Origin: an uncultured Collinsella sp. | GTDB lineage: Bacteria > Actinomycetota > Coriobacteriia > Coriobacteriales > Coriobacteriaceae | Direction of reading: 5' to 3' | Assembly (NCBI GenBank): GCA_900554495.1 | Contig: USHR01000050.1 | Span: forward strand, 1-11,413 | Length of the DNA stretch: 11,413 nt | Shown here: positions 1 through 6,472 of the stretch, in pieces | Position numbering within the stretch: the stretch's first letter is position 1 | How the letters are laid out: the number at the start of each line of letters is the position of its first letter | Notes under the pieces: generated by a model | The model's input: the letters and a program-made list of their open reading frames with translations, nothing else | Databases searched by the model: none | Told to the model about the DNA's origin: nothing | Program-made: the position numbers and the translations under genes

Positions 1-252
1 GCCCTCGTAGCCGGCGCCGGCTCACGCGTCTTCGCCGACTGCTTACGCAAGACCATCATGTCGCGCGCAGCCGAAACCGTCCCCGTCGACCCCGCAGGCC
101 CCGCCGGCACCATGGACCGCAGCTTCTTACTACACCACATAGCCTCAAGCTTCGTAGCCACCGTCCAATGGTGGGCCTGGCACAACTTCCGAGCAGATAA
201 AGCCGACGTAGCCAAAGACTACCTATCAGCCATAAAGCCCCTCTTCAGCTAA
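1..252 (+). CDS. TetR/AcrR-family transcriptional regulator, C-terminal part (5' end outside window)
   Basis: The reading frame is open from base 1 and ends at a TAA at 250-252, giving 83 residues of a protein whose N-terminus lies outside the window. The tail has the pattern HHIASSFVATVQWW followed by a short acidic/basic helix and a final helix ending IKPLF. This resembles the last helices of TetR-type ligand-binding/dimerisation domains, where a hydrophobic helix with a Trp pair precedes a terminal helix. The DNA-binding helix-turn-helix is not visible, so the family call rests only on the C-terminus. The gene converges on the MIP gene across a 300-base gap containing a strong hairpin. Target genes and ligand cannot be inferred. 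An unrelated helical protein remains possible. Confidence 0.6.
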   Translation, partial: ALVAGAGSRVFADCLRKTIMSRAAETVPVDPAGPAGTMDRSFLLHHIASSFVATVQWWAWHNFRADKADVAKDYLSAIKPLFS

Positions 253-262
253 GTAAGAAGCT

Positions 263-313
263 CATCCCAAAGCATCACCCCAACCCAAGCCGCCACGCAT
301 CCCAAAGTGTCAC
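263..313. repeat. pair of short direct repeats downstream of the TetR-type gene
   Basis: CATCCCAAAGCATCAC (263-278) and CATCCCAAAGTGTCAC (298-313) match at 14 of 16 positions and start 35 bases apart. They lie just after the stop of the regulator gene. The rest of 253-409 shows no gene. The repeats could be binding sites or a chance local duplication. Confidence 0.4.
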
Positions 314-409
314 TCGCGCTTCAACGCCCCTACCAGCAACAAGCCCCTCCCATCCATAATTCAGATATATATGTTGGGTTGCTTGTACGAACGCAACAAA
401 GACCCCGCA

Positions 410-534
410 GCTGACCGCATGGGGTAACTTCCCAGCGCATTCCGCAGGACGCAAAAAGGCTCGCCGCACGAAGTGCGCAGCGAGCCTTTTTGCATGTCCG
501 AGGACGCGCTGGGAAGTTACCCCATGCGGTCAGC
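410..534 (-). repeat. long hairpin element, copy 1
   Basis: The arms 410-438 and 506-534 are a perfect 29-base inverted repeat. Inside lie ATTCCGCA (439-446), GGAC (447-450) pairing with GTCC (496-499), a 2-base bulge AT (494-495), GAGGAC (500-505), and a 14-bp stem (451-464 with 480-493) capped by CGCAC-GAA-GTGCG (465-477). Nearly the whole 125 bases can fold into one rod. It starts 21 bases past the stop codon of the minus-strand MIP gene. The layout and loop sequences recur at 3346-3471. The minus strand is given because on that side the GTCCTC loop faces the upstream gene. Confidence 0.85.
451..493. terminator. probable bidirectional rho-independent terminator inside hairpin copy 1
   Basis: The stem GCAAAAAGGCTCGC / GCGAGCCTTTTTGC has a T-run on its 3' side when read from either strand. 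This suits its place between two convergent genes, the TetR-type gene on plus and the MIP gene on minus. The T-runs are only five long and sit inside the pairing, so termination strength is uncertain. Confidence 0.6.
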
Positions 535-555
535 GGACAACTATGTAGCCTTGGA

Positions 556-1287
556 CTAGAACATGCCCAAGAAACCGTGCACAAACAGTGCGGCCAGAGC
601 GGCACCGACAAACGGTGCGATGCCAGGAACGAGCAGACCGTACTTCCAGTTGTTGTCAGCCTTGTTCTTGATCGGCAGCACCTGATAGGCCATGCGAGGA
701 CCAAGGTCACGAGCCTGGTTCATGGCGAAGCCGGTGATGCCGCCCATGCCCATGCCAACGGCCCAAACGATCAGGCCAACGCAGATGGCGAGCATCAGAA
801 CGTTCTCGCCAGCGCGGCTAGCAGCGGCAAGGATGGCGCTGATGAACACGAAGGTGCAGATGGCCTCGCAGAAGAAGTTGCGGGCATAGTTCGTGCCCTC
901 GGTGGTGGGGTTGGTCGAGAAGATGTTGCGCTGGGCAATGGGGTCGACGACGCCCTCGGAAGCCTTGAACTCATCGGCATACATCAGCCAAGCGATTACG
1001 GCGCCCACAAAGCCGCCGAGCATATCGGCAATCATGAAGGGAATGCAGCTGCTCCACGGCACCAGGCCTACGATGCACTGGGCAAGCACCATAGCAGGGT
1101 TCATGCACACGGCGCCGCCAAAGACAAACAGGCAGACCGAGATGCCAAAAGACCAGGTGGTGATGGCAAACATGTGGCCGGAGCCCTGATACTTGGTGCC
1201 CTTGAGCACGGTATCGCAGTGCACGCCCACACCAAAGATGATCATGAGGGCCGTTGCGCCGAATTCGCAGAGGAGTTTGGTAAGCAT
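556..1287 (-). CDS. larD: MIP-family channel, probable lactate/glycerol facilitator (LarD/GlpF-like)
   Basis: A 243-residue hydrophobic protein with the aquaporin/glycerol-facilitator layout of six membrane helices and two pore half-helices. The first pore motif is NPA at residues 63-65 (in CMNPAMVLAQ). The second is NQA at 190-192 (in AMNQARDLGPR), with the selectivity-filter arginine kept at 193. Length is typical of bacterial GlpF/AqpZ proteins. The ATG follows an AAGG four bases upstream, and the gene begins 49 bases after larA on the same strand, so the two are probably co-transcribed. In Lactiplantibacillus plantarum the lar operon carries a MIP channel, LarD, that passes lactic acid. 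That precedent plus this context suggests the same role. Ordinary glycerol or water transport remains possible. The departure from the second NPA is an observation; its effect is unknown. Confidence 0.85.
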   Translation of the reverse strand: MLTKLLCEFGATALMIIFGVGVHCDTVLKGTKYQGSGHMFAITTWSFGISVCLFVFGGAVCMNPAMVLAQCIVGLVPWSSCIPFMIADMLGGFVGAVIAWLMYADEFKASEGVVDPIAQRNIFSTNPTTEGTNYARNFFCEAICTFVFISAILAAASRAGENVLMLAICVGLIVWAVGMGMGGITGFAMNQARDLGPRMAYQVLPIKNKADNNWKYGLLVPGIAPFVGAALAALFVHGFLGMF

Positions 1288-1336
1288 AAAACCTTATCTT
1301 TCTTGTCGGTTATAAACGATTCATTTGGGCCACGCA

Positions 1337-2614
1337 CTAGTGCTGCGCGACGACAACGCCCAGGCCATCGGGAATGACTGCCACCTTGGCATCGGCACCC
1401 TTCATCTCAAAGGCGAGCTTGAGCGCCTCATCGAGGGTGTTGACCGGCGTCATGTGCATATCCTTGATCATCTGGTGATCGCACAGGTCGGTAACCATGA
1501 TCACAGGGTGATGCGCCAGGATGCGGGCAAAGATCTGGCTCGTCCACTGGTCGGGCAGGGTCTCGTCCTTAGGACGGTCGATGCAGGCGCGCTCAAACTC
1601 TGCCGGATCATTGTCGGCGATGTTGTGATAGAAGCCCTCGCCACCGTGACCGTCGGCACAGCCGGCGACGTCGATGATCACACCACCCTCGGGAAGCGTA
1701 GCCTCGGCAGAGCACATGCCCTTCACGGCCTGGTAGATGTTCTGGTCGAGCGGGTAGCCGCCGTTGGTGGTGATGGCAATCTCGCACTCGACGGGCTCAA
1801 CGCCGGCAAGGCTCTTCACGAACTCGCAGCCAGCCTCGTGCGCCTTGTGGATGTCGCCGGCAAAGGAGCCGATGACCTCGTGCTTGCCGTTGAGCACCAC
1901 GTTAAGCACAAAGGCAAGGTGAGCCATCTCGGCGGCAGCAAACATGTCCTCGCTCACGTGGTTGTGGCACAGGTTGCCGGCACGCGAATGGGAATCGTTC
2001 ACAAACTGACCGTTGTGGTTGTACATGATGGTCTTGTAGCTGGCGATGCCAGGCAGGACGGACTTGCGGCTACCAGAGAAACCGGCAAAGAAGTGCGGCT
2101 CAATAAAGCCCTCGGCAAGCAGCAGATCGCAATCGGCGGCAATCTTGTTGATGATGCACTCGCCACCAGAAGGCAGGGTGCCAATCTTTTTCATCATGCT
2201 GTCGTCAGTCGCGACGTGCATAACGATTTCCTCGTTGGCAACAATCTCCTCGCCATACTTATTGACGAGTTCCTCGTGCGTCGACGGACGGTGCATACCC
2301 GTAGCAACCAAAATACGCACTCGAGCCTCGGGCGCAGCGGAATGGATGTGATGCAGCAGAATAGGCATCGTCACACGCGAGGGAACGGGGCGCGTATGAT
2401 CGGAGCTAATAATGACGATATCCTTCTTGCCAGCACAAAGCTCCTCGAGCGAAGGCGAACCATAAGGGTTGTCAATCGACTCCTCTACCAGCTCTTCCTG
2501 CGATTTCGTGGTCTTAAGCTCGTTTTGATGACCTTCCATCACACCCGCGAAGTTCTTATCCTCGAGCTCCAGATGCAACGTCTTGTGGTCAAACGGCAGT
2601 TCACATTCAAACAA
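1337..2614 (-). CDS. larA: nickel-pincer lactate racemase LarA
   Basis: A 425-residue protein matching LarA along its full length. Stretches such as IVIISSDHTRPVPS (66-79), ILVATGMHRPSTHEELVNKY (101-120), FFAGFSGSRKSVLPGI (175-190), NGGYPLDQNIYQAVKG and DGHGGEGFYHN are characteristic. Residues known for the L. plantarum enzyme are present at the same numbers: Arg75, His108, His174, Lys184 (the covalent anchor of the nickel-pincer nucleotide) and His200. LarA interconverts D- and L-lactate in the cytoplasm. The start is TTG at 2614-2612, behind GGAAGAGGG about 9 bases upstream; no in-frame ATG lies near, and the residue numbering supports it. The MIP channel follows after 49 bases. The genes that make and load the cofactor (larB, larC, larE) are not in the window. 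A related 2-hydroxyacid racemase of the LarA superfamily is the main alternative, but similarity to true LarA is high. Confidence 0.93.
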   Translation of the reverse strand: MFECELPFDHKTLHLELEDKNFAGVMEGHQNELKTTKSQEELVEESIDNPYGSPSLEELCAGKKDIVIISSDHTRPVPSRVTMPILLHHIHSAAPEARVRILVATGMHRPSTHEELVNKYGEEIVANEEIVMHVATDDSMMKKIGTLPSGGECIINKIAADCDLLLAEGFIEPHFFAGFSGSRKSVLPGIASYKTIMYNHNGQFVNDSHSRAGNLCHNHVSEDMFAAAEMAHLAFVLNVVLNGKHEVIGSFAGDIHKAHEAGCEFVKSLAGVEPVECEIAITTNGGYPLDQNIYQAVKGMCSAEATLPEGGVIIDVAGCADGHGGEGFYHNIADNDPAEFERACIDRPKDETLPDQWTSQIFARILAHHPVIMVTDLCDHQMIKDMHMTPVNTLDEALKLAFEMKGADAKVAVIPDGLGVVVAQH

Positions 2615-2676
2615 TGACGAGCGCCCTCTTCCTTTTCAACTGACACACTAGATAAACCGTTGGAAGGATACGCCGC

Positions 2677-2860
2677 TCACCGAAAAACACCACCGTCCAC
2701 CGACTCATTAACACAACGTTCATATTTGACCCACAACAAAACGGCCGCGATCCCAAACAGGACCGCAGCCGCCTGTAAAAGACACTATGGGCAGGATGGT
2801 CAACGCAATGCCGAGACGAACGTCCACCCCGATGGCATGCGCGCGTAAGTCATCTTGCAT
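2677..2860 (-). pseudogene. frameshifted C-terminal remnant of a membrane protein, possibly a transporter
   Basis: On the minus strand one frame from about 2860 reads MQDDLRAHAIG and then DVRLGIALTILPIVS up to a run of four T (2777-2780 on the plus strand). After it, the sense continues in another frame with QAAAVLFGIAAVLLWVKYE and ends at a stop at 2677-2679. Removing one T joins the two parts into a charged segment, a long hydrophobic helix region and a basic tail, as at the end of many 12-helix carriers (GPH/MFS type). No start or ribosome site is seen, and an in-frame stop lies about 30 bases upstream. The remnant lies between 63 and 250 bases upstream of larA. It may be a decayed gene or a chance hydrophobic frame. 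Confidence 0.4.
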
Positions 2861-2880
2861 AAATACGTCAACTAATTGCA

Positions 2881-2929
2881 TATAATGGCGCATGGATTTC
2901 TAGCCGTAACAGGGTAGTACCCTCCGGAG
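2881..2929 (+). promoter_or_regulatory. possible plus-strand promoter with nested palindromes
   Basis: A perfect TATAAT (2881-2886) is followed by the odd-centred palindrome AGGGTAGTACCCT (2911-2923), which overlaps CTCCGGAG (2922-2929). The best upstream hexamer, TTGCAT (2855-2860), is 20 bases away, longer than ideal. The palindromes would lie about 20 to 35 bases past a start near 2893. No coding gene follows, so any transcript would be non-coding and would run toward the inverted-repeat segment. Confidence 0.3.
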
Positions 2930-2930
2930 C

Positions 2931-3163
2931 GTGCATTTTTGCGAGTATTCAGCATCGCGGGATAAGATTTTGGTGTCAAAAGTCTTTCAAAAGGTAGATA
3001 GTCCTCATGACTCGTCCCATCTGGATAGCATGCGGCGAGAAACCAGCCGTATACGGGCATCGCCAAGGCCCAATTGTCGTGCAAAAGCATCAACAAAGGC
3101 AGCGAAAGCCGGCTATGGCCTTATGCGTCAATCTTTGGCTGCTGAAAACTCCGTTTTTTGCAC
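2931..3163. repeat. 233-base segment bounded by imperfect 24-base inverted repeats
   Basis: The left end 2931-2954 begins GTGCA and ends with GAGTATTCAGCA. The complement of the right end 3140-3163 begins GTGCA and ends with GAGTTTTCAGCA. Sixteen of 24 positions match, and the difference is concentrated in a five-base T-run that is an A-run in the partner. No target-site duplication is visible and the interior encodes nothing recognisable. It could be a small non-autonomous mobile element or two separate copies of a short dispersed motif. Confidence 0.35.
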
Positions 3164-3249
3164 GTCGCCCCAAGCACCACCCTCACCCAGCGGCTGATCC
3201 GCCAAAGGTCGGACATCGCAGGGCCCGCCATAGGTTTACTTTTAGGCAC

Positions 3250-3342
3250 ACTCCACAGGACGCAAGAAGCCCTCGCCGCACCCCACGCTATGCGCGAAGC
3301 GCGCCTTTTTCCCTTCAACTTTAATCCCAGAAGACCGAGGAC
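3250..3342 (-). repeat. decayed copy of the long hairpin element (copy 3)
   Basis: The unit has ACTCCACA (3250-3257) followed by GGAC (3258-3261) and GCAAGAAG on the left, and GACC (3333-3336) plus GAGGAC (3337-3342) on the right. These are the fixed loop sequences of copies 1 and 2 in the same orientation and order. The stems no longer pair along their length. A small hairpin GCGCG-AAG-CGCGC followed by CTTTTTCCC (about 3291-3313) remains and could act as a weak plus-strand terminator. It lies directly beside copy 2, like a tandem duplicate that has degenerated. Confidence 0.5.
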
Positions 3343-3345
3343 GAA

Positions 3346-3471
3346 GGGACCGATGGGTTTCCCTCTGAATGCATTCCGCAGCACGAAGCCCCCTTATCCG
3401 CAGCTCCAGAGGAGCAGGATAAGGGGGCTTCAAGTGCGAGGACACATTCAGAGGGAAACCCATCGGGTCCC
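3346..3471 (-). repeat. long hairpin element, copy 2
   Basis: Arms 3350-3371 and 3445-3466 pair over 22 bases, extended by GGGA/TCCC after one bulged G (3467). Inside lie ATTCCGCA (3373-3380), GCAC (3381-3384) pairing with GTGC (3434-3437), a 2-base bulge AA (3432-3433), GAGGAC (3438-3443), and a 15-bp stem (3385-3399 with 3417-3431) capped by GCTCC-AGA-GGAGC. It lies 23 bases past the ppc stop codon. Order, spacing and loops match copy 1 although the stem sequences differ. There is no long T-run, so it is not an ordinary terminator by sequence. Confidence 0.85.
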
Positions 3472-3494
3472 GGTGAGAGCCACAGGGCTATCGA

Positions 3495-6308
3495 TTACCC
3501 CGTGTTCTGCAGTCCTGCCGAGACGCCGGTCACAGTCGAAAGAATCAGGCTCATGTACTCGGCCTTCTTCTCCTCGGCCATCTCATCCTGGTTCATACGC
3601 ACCTCGCGAAGGGCGCGGACCTGAGCGATGGACAGAGCGTCGACGTAGGGGTTGCGCACGCGGACAGCGCAGCCGAGCACGCGACGACGCTGCAGCGGCC
3701 ACTCGTCACCGACGATGGCAAGGACCCACTTACGCGTGAGCTGCATCTCGGTAAAGACCTTCTCGGACAAATCCTGGCGATCGCCCAGGTGCAGATACAT
3801 CTTGGCGATGCGCTGGTCGGTCTTGGCGATCGACATCTCGATGTTGTCGATAAAGGTGCGGAAGAACGGCCACTCCTGGTAGGCAGCCTTGAGCTGGTCA
3901 AGATCGCCAAGCTGCTCGCAGGCGGTGCCCAGGCCGTACCAAGCGGCCAGGTTAATGCGCGCCTGGCTCCAGCTGAAGATCCACGGAATGGTACGCAGGT
4001 CATCGAGCGACTTGGCGCCCAGACCGCGCTTGGCGGGACGCGAGCCGATCGGCAGCAGACCGACCTCGGTCAGCGGCGTCACGGTCGAGAACCACGGTGT
4101 AAAGTCCTCGGTGTTCAGCAGGTCCAGATAACGCTCGTGGCTTGCGGTGTTGAGCTTCTCGGCCATATCCCAGAACTTCTGAGTGGTCTCGGTGTTGGTC
4201 TTCTCGACACTCGGGGCCGACTGCAAAAGCGTTGCGGCGGCAACGGACTCAACATGACGCTGAGCCAGCGTGCGGTTGCCGTAACGGGCAAAGATGACCT
4301 CGCCCTGCTCGGTGAGCTTAAAGAAGCAGTTGACCGAACCCTTGGGCTGCGCCAGCACGGCCTTGTTGGCCGGGCCGCCGCCACGGCCCACGGCACCGCC
4401 GCGACCGTGCATGAGCACCAGGTCGATATCGTTCTTCTCGGCCCACTTGGCGATGCGCTCCTGCGCGGAGTGCAACGCGAGCATGGCCGTGGTAGGACCG
4501 GCATCCTTGGAGGAGTCGGAATAGCCCAGCATAACCTCCATGCGGCGGTTGGTCTGGGCAAGGCGCTTCTGCACCACGGGCAGCGTGAGCATCTGATCGA
4601 GCACGTCAACGCAGCCCTCGAGGTCCTCGAGCTGCTCGAACAGCGGGATCACATCGAGCTCGGGGACATCCTCCTCGTGTGCAAAGGACAGGTGGGCAAG
4701 CTCAAAGACGTCGGCCACATGCTGGGCGCTCTTGGTGAACGAGATGATGTAGCGATGCGCCATCTTCTTGCCGTAGCGCTTTTGGATGGAGCCGATAGCG
4801 CGGAAGGTATCGATGACCTCGCGCGTCATGGGCTGCAGATCGCCATGGATACCGTTCTCGTGGATATCCTTGAGGGCGCGAGCGTGCACCACGGAATGCT
4901 GACGGAACTCCATCTCGACCATGTGGAAGCCGAAGGACTCGACCTGCCAGATAATGGTCTGGACCGGGCCATAGGCGGCACGGACGGCACCGCATGCGGC
5001 CAGTGAGCGCTGGACGACGCGCAGGTCCTCCAGGAACTCATCGGCGCTGTGGTACATGGTATCGGTGATACGACGTACGGTGGCGTTCAGACGGTCGGCC
5101 ATGACGAGCATGACGGCGCGATGCGGCTCGTGCTCGGAGATCAGCTCGGCGCGGGCCGTGTACCGAGGGCTCATCTCGACCTGATGGTTCCACAGGTTGA
5201 TGAGCTCGGCAGACGGCTTGCTGTAGGTAGCCTCGAGCGTGAGGTTGCGGCCGATGCGGCGGCACTTGTCCTCGAGCTTGAGCACCATGTGGGTGAAGTA
5301 CTTGGCGGCGACCTCACGGCTCACCTTGGCGGTGACGTTGGGGTTACCGTCGCGGTCGGAACCGATCCAGCTGCCGGGATGGAAGAACGCCGGGCACAGC
5401 GGCGGCACGGTACCGGCCTTGTCGCCCAGCACCCAGTCGTCAAAGCGACGATAGATGACGGGGATGACGTCGAACAGCGTGTTATCGAAGATGTCGATGA
5501 TGGTATCGGCTTCCTCGACCGGCGTGGGCTTCTTAAGCGCGATGGGGCTCGTACGCACCAGGGCGTCGATCTCCTGCAGCATATGGCGCTCGTTCTCCAC
5601 CAGGTCGGAGCCGCCCAGACGCGGACGCTCCTCCAGCAGGTTGGAGATACGGCGAATCTTGCCCTCGACGGCCTTGCGACGGGCCTCAGTGGGATGCGCG
5701 GTAAAGACGGGGTGGAATTCAAGCTTGCCGAGCAGCTCGTTGGCGCCCTCGACGCCCAGCTCATTCACCAGCTGGTGATAGGCGACGGTGAGCTCGTTGG
5801 CGGGATCGACCTCGGTATCGGTCGACGCACCGGCCTCGCGCTCGCGCAGCTGCGCCACACGGTAGTTCTCCTCCGACAGGTTTGCCAGATGGAAGAAACT
5901 CGTAAAGGCGCGGACAATGACCTGCTGCTTATCGAGCGGCAGACTGTCGATCAAATCGACGACCTCACGAAATGCCACGGCGGTGGGCTCGTCGGCGGTG
6001 GGCACGCCCTGCTCGTCGACGGCCTCGTCGGCAGCGCGGGTACCGGGGTTACCGGCATTGGCCACAATCTCGGCCGACAGGATCTTGTCGAACAGGTCCG
6101 CGATCTCAGGATCATACTCGCTAAGCACACGACGCTCCAGGCGCAGGAACAACGCCAGATTGTCGCGCAGCTCCTCGGGGATCTCGATCTCGGCGAGACG
6201 CTCCCTGGACTCGGCATTCGAGCCGATTCGGTTAACGAGGCGGTTGACCACGGCAGCGACGCGCGCCGCGGCTTCGGGTACAGACTGGTTGCTTAGGTTC
6301 TCAGCCAC
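3495..6308 (-). CDS. ppc: phosphoenolpyruvate carboxylase
   Basis: A protein of about 937 residues that carboxylates phosphoenolpyruvate with bicarbonate to oxaloacetate, the anaplerotic feed of the TCA branch and aspartate family. Visible signatures in order: TAHPTE with the catalytic His near 205; GSWIGSDRDGNPNV (312-325); GYSDSSKDAG with the active Lys near 601; MHGRGGAVGRGGG (633-645); RPAKR (757-761); IAKTD (Lys829); and the conserved C-terminal QNTG. Arg636, Lys829 and Asn935 correspond to residues that bind the feedback inhibitor aspartate in E. coli, so aspartate control is likely. An ATG at 6320 has its GGAGG only one base away, whereas the in-frame GTG at 6308-6306 has GGGAGG four bases upstream. 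I therefore prefer the GTG start (MAENLSNQ). The protein is somewhat longer than the E. coli enzyme (883). Confidence 0.96.
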   Translation of the reverse strand: MAENLSNQSVPEAAARVAAVVNRLVNRIGSNAESRERLAEIEIPEELRDNLALFLRLERRVLSEYDPEIADLFDKILSAEIVANAGNPGTRAADEAVDEQGVPTADEPTAVAFREVVDLIDSLPLDKQQVIVRAFTSFFHLANLSEENYRVAQLREREAGASTDTEVDPANELTVAYHQLVNELGVEGANELLGKLEFHPVFTAHPTEARRKAVEGKIRRISNLLEERPRLGGSDLVENERHMLQEIDALVRTSPIALKKPTPVEEADTIIDIFDNTLFDVIPVIYRRFDDWVLGDKAGTVPPLCPAFFHPGSWIGSDRDGNPNVTAKVSREVAAKYFTHMVLKLEDKCRRIGRNLTLEATYSKPSAELINLWNHQVEMSPRYTARAELISEHEPHRAVMLVMADRLNATVRRITDTMYHSADEFLEDLRVVQRSLAACGAVRAAYGPVQTIIWQVESFGFHMVEMEFRQHSVVHARALKDIHENGIHGDLQPMTREVIDTFRAIGSIQKRYGKKMAHRYIISFTKSAQHVADVFELAHLSFAHEEDVPELDVIPLFEQLEDLEGCVDVLDQMLTLPVVQKRLAQTNRRMEVMLGYSDSSKDAGPTTAMLALHSAQERIAKWAEKNDIDLVLMHGRGGAVGRGGGPANKAVLAQPKGSVNCFFKLTEQGEVIFARYGNRTLAQRHVESVAAATLLQSAPSVEKTNTETTQKFWDMAEKLNTASHERYLDLLNTEDFTPWFSTVTPLTEVGLLPIGSRPAKRGLGAKSLDDLRTIPWIFSWSQARINLAAWYGLGTACEQLGDLDQLKAAYQEWPFFRTFIDNIEMSIAKTDQRIAKMYLHLGDRQDLSEKVFTEMQLTRKWVLAIVGDEWPLQRRRVLGCAVRVRNPYVDALSIAQVRALREVRMNQDEMAEEKKAEYMSLILSTVTGVSAGLQNTG

Positions 6309-6332
6309 GTTTCCTCCCATTCCTCCTTCTAT

Positions 6333-6345
6333 GCATGTAACATGC
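6333..6345. promoter_or_regulatory. palindrome at the predicted ppc transcription start
   Basis: GCATGTAACATGC is a perfect odd-centred dyad (6-1-6). It falls immediately downstream of the start site expected from the -10 box at 6353-6358, a common place for a repressor site. The single-base centre makes an RNA hairpin unlikely. Confidence 0.35.
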
Positions 6346-6352
6346 GGTATTC

Positions 6353-6381
6353 ATTATAGGCGCTTGCGAAATACTTTCGAC
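6353..6381 (-). promoter_or_regulatory. probable ppc promoter
   Basis: On the minus strand TATAAT (plus 6353-6358) is a perfect -10 box about 45 bases upstream of the ppc start. The hexamer 17 bases upstream is GTCGAA (plus 6376-6381), a poor -35 match, which suggests an activator or an otherwise controlled promoter. Confidence 0.55.
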
Positions 6382-6413
6382 ACTGATTGCGCTTTACCAC
6401 ACAAAAGTATTTT
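6367..6413. promoter_or_regulatory. two related palindromes upstream of ppc, possible operator pair
   Basis: CGAAATACTTTCG (6367-6379) and AAAAGTATTTT (6403-6413) are both odd-centred dyads built around the same AAATACTTT core in opposite orientation. Their centres are 35 bases apart. The first overlaps the -35/spacer zone of the ppc promoter, so binding there would influence transcription. The regulator is unknown. Confidence 0.4.
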
Positions 6414-6472
6414 CTGCATTGCAAGGGTTTTTGCTCTAAATGGTCGTATTTCTCGGTGGACGGCATACACAA

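Larger units (their letters stand above)
2615..3494. other. 880-base gene-poor stretch between larA and ppc
   Basis: I see no intact gene here. From larA outward it holds the larA leader, a frameshifted hydrophobic coding remnant (about 2677-2860), a TATAAT followed by nested palindromes (2881-2929), a segment bounded by imperfect inverted repeats (2931-3163), a decayed hairpin unit (3250-3342) and an intact one (3346-3471). Short open frames across 2872-3384 on both strands lack ribosome binding sites and recognisable domains. Confidence 0.7.

Noticed and set aside
410..534. CRISPR array or insertion-sequence ends
   Set aside because: There are no regularly spaced direct repeats with spacers and no transposase; the repeats are inverted and fold on themselves.
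490..1377. Long open frame on the plus strand across the MIP gene
   Set aside because: It lies antisense to the MIP gene, its translation is rich in His, Gly and Ala with no domain, and the minus strand encodes a clear six-helix channel.
1325..2617. 430-codon plus-strand open frame over larA
   Set aside because: It is an antisense shadow of a GC-rich gene; the minus strand has all LarA signature residues.
2872..3096. 74-codon minus-strand open frame in the larA-ppc gap
   Set aside because: No ribosome binding site and no recognisable domain; it crosses the left terminal repeat and the palindromes, so a gene is unlikely.
2931..3197. 88-codon plus-strand frame starting at GTG 2931
   Set aside because: GGAG is only one base from the GTG, composition is unlike neighbouring genes, and it spans both inverted repeats. 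It is better read as part of a repeat unit.
3789..6296. Two plus-strand open frames of over 400 codons over ppc
   Set aside because: They mirror ppc codons on the other strand, with low-complexity composition and no recognisable family.
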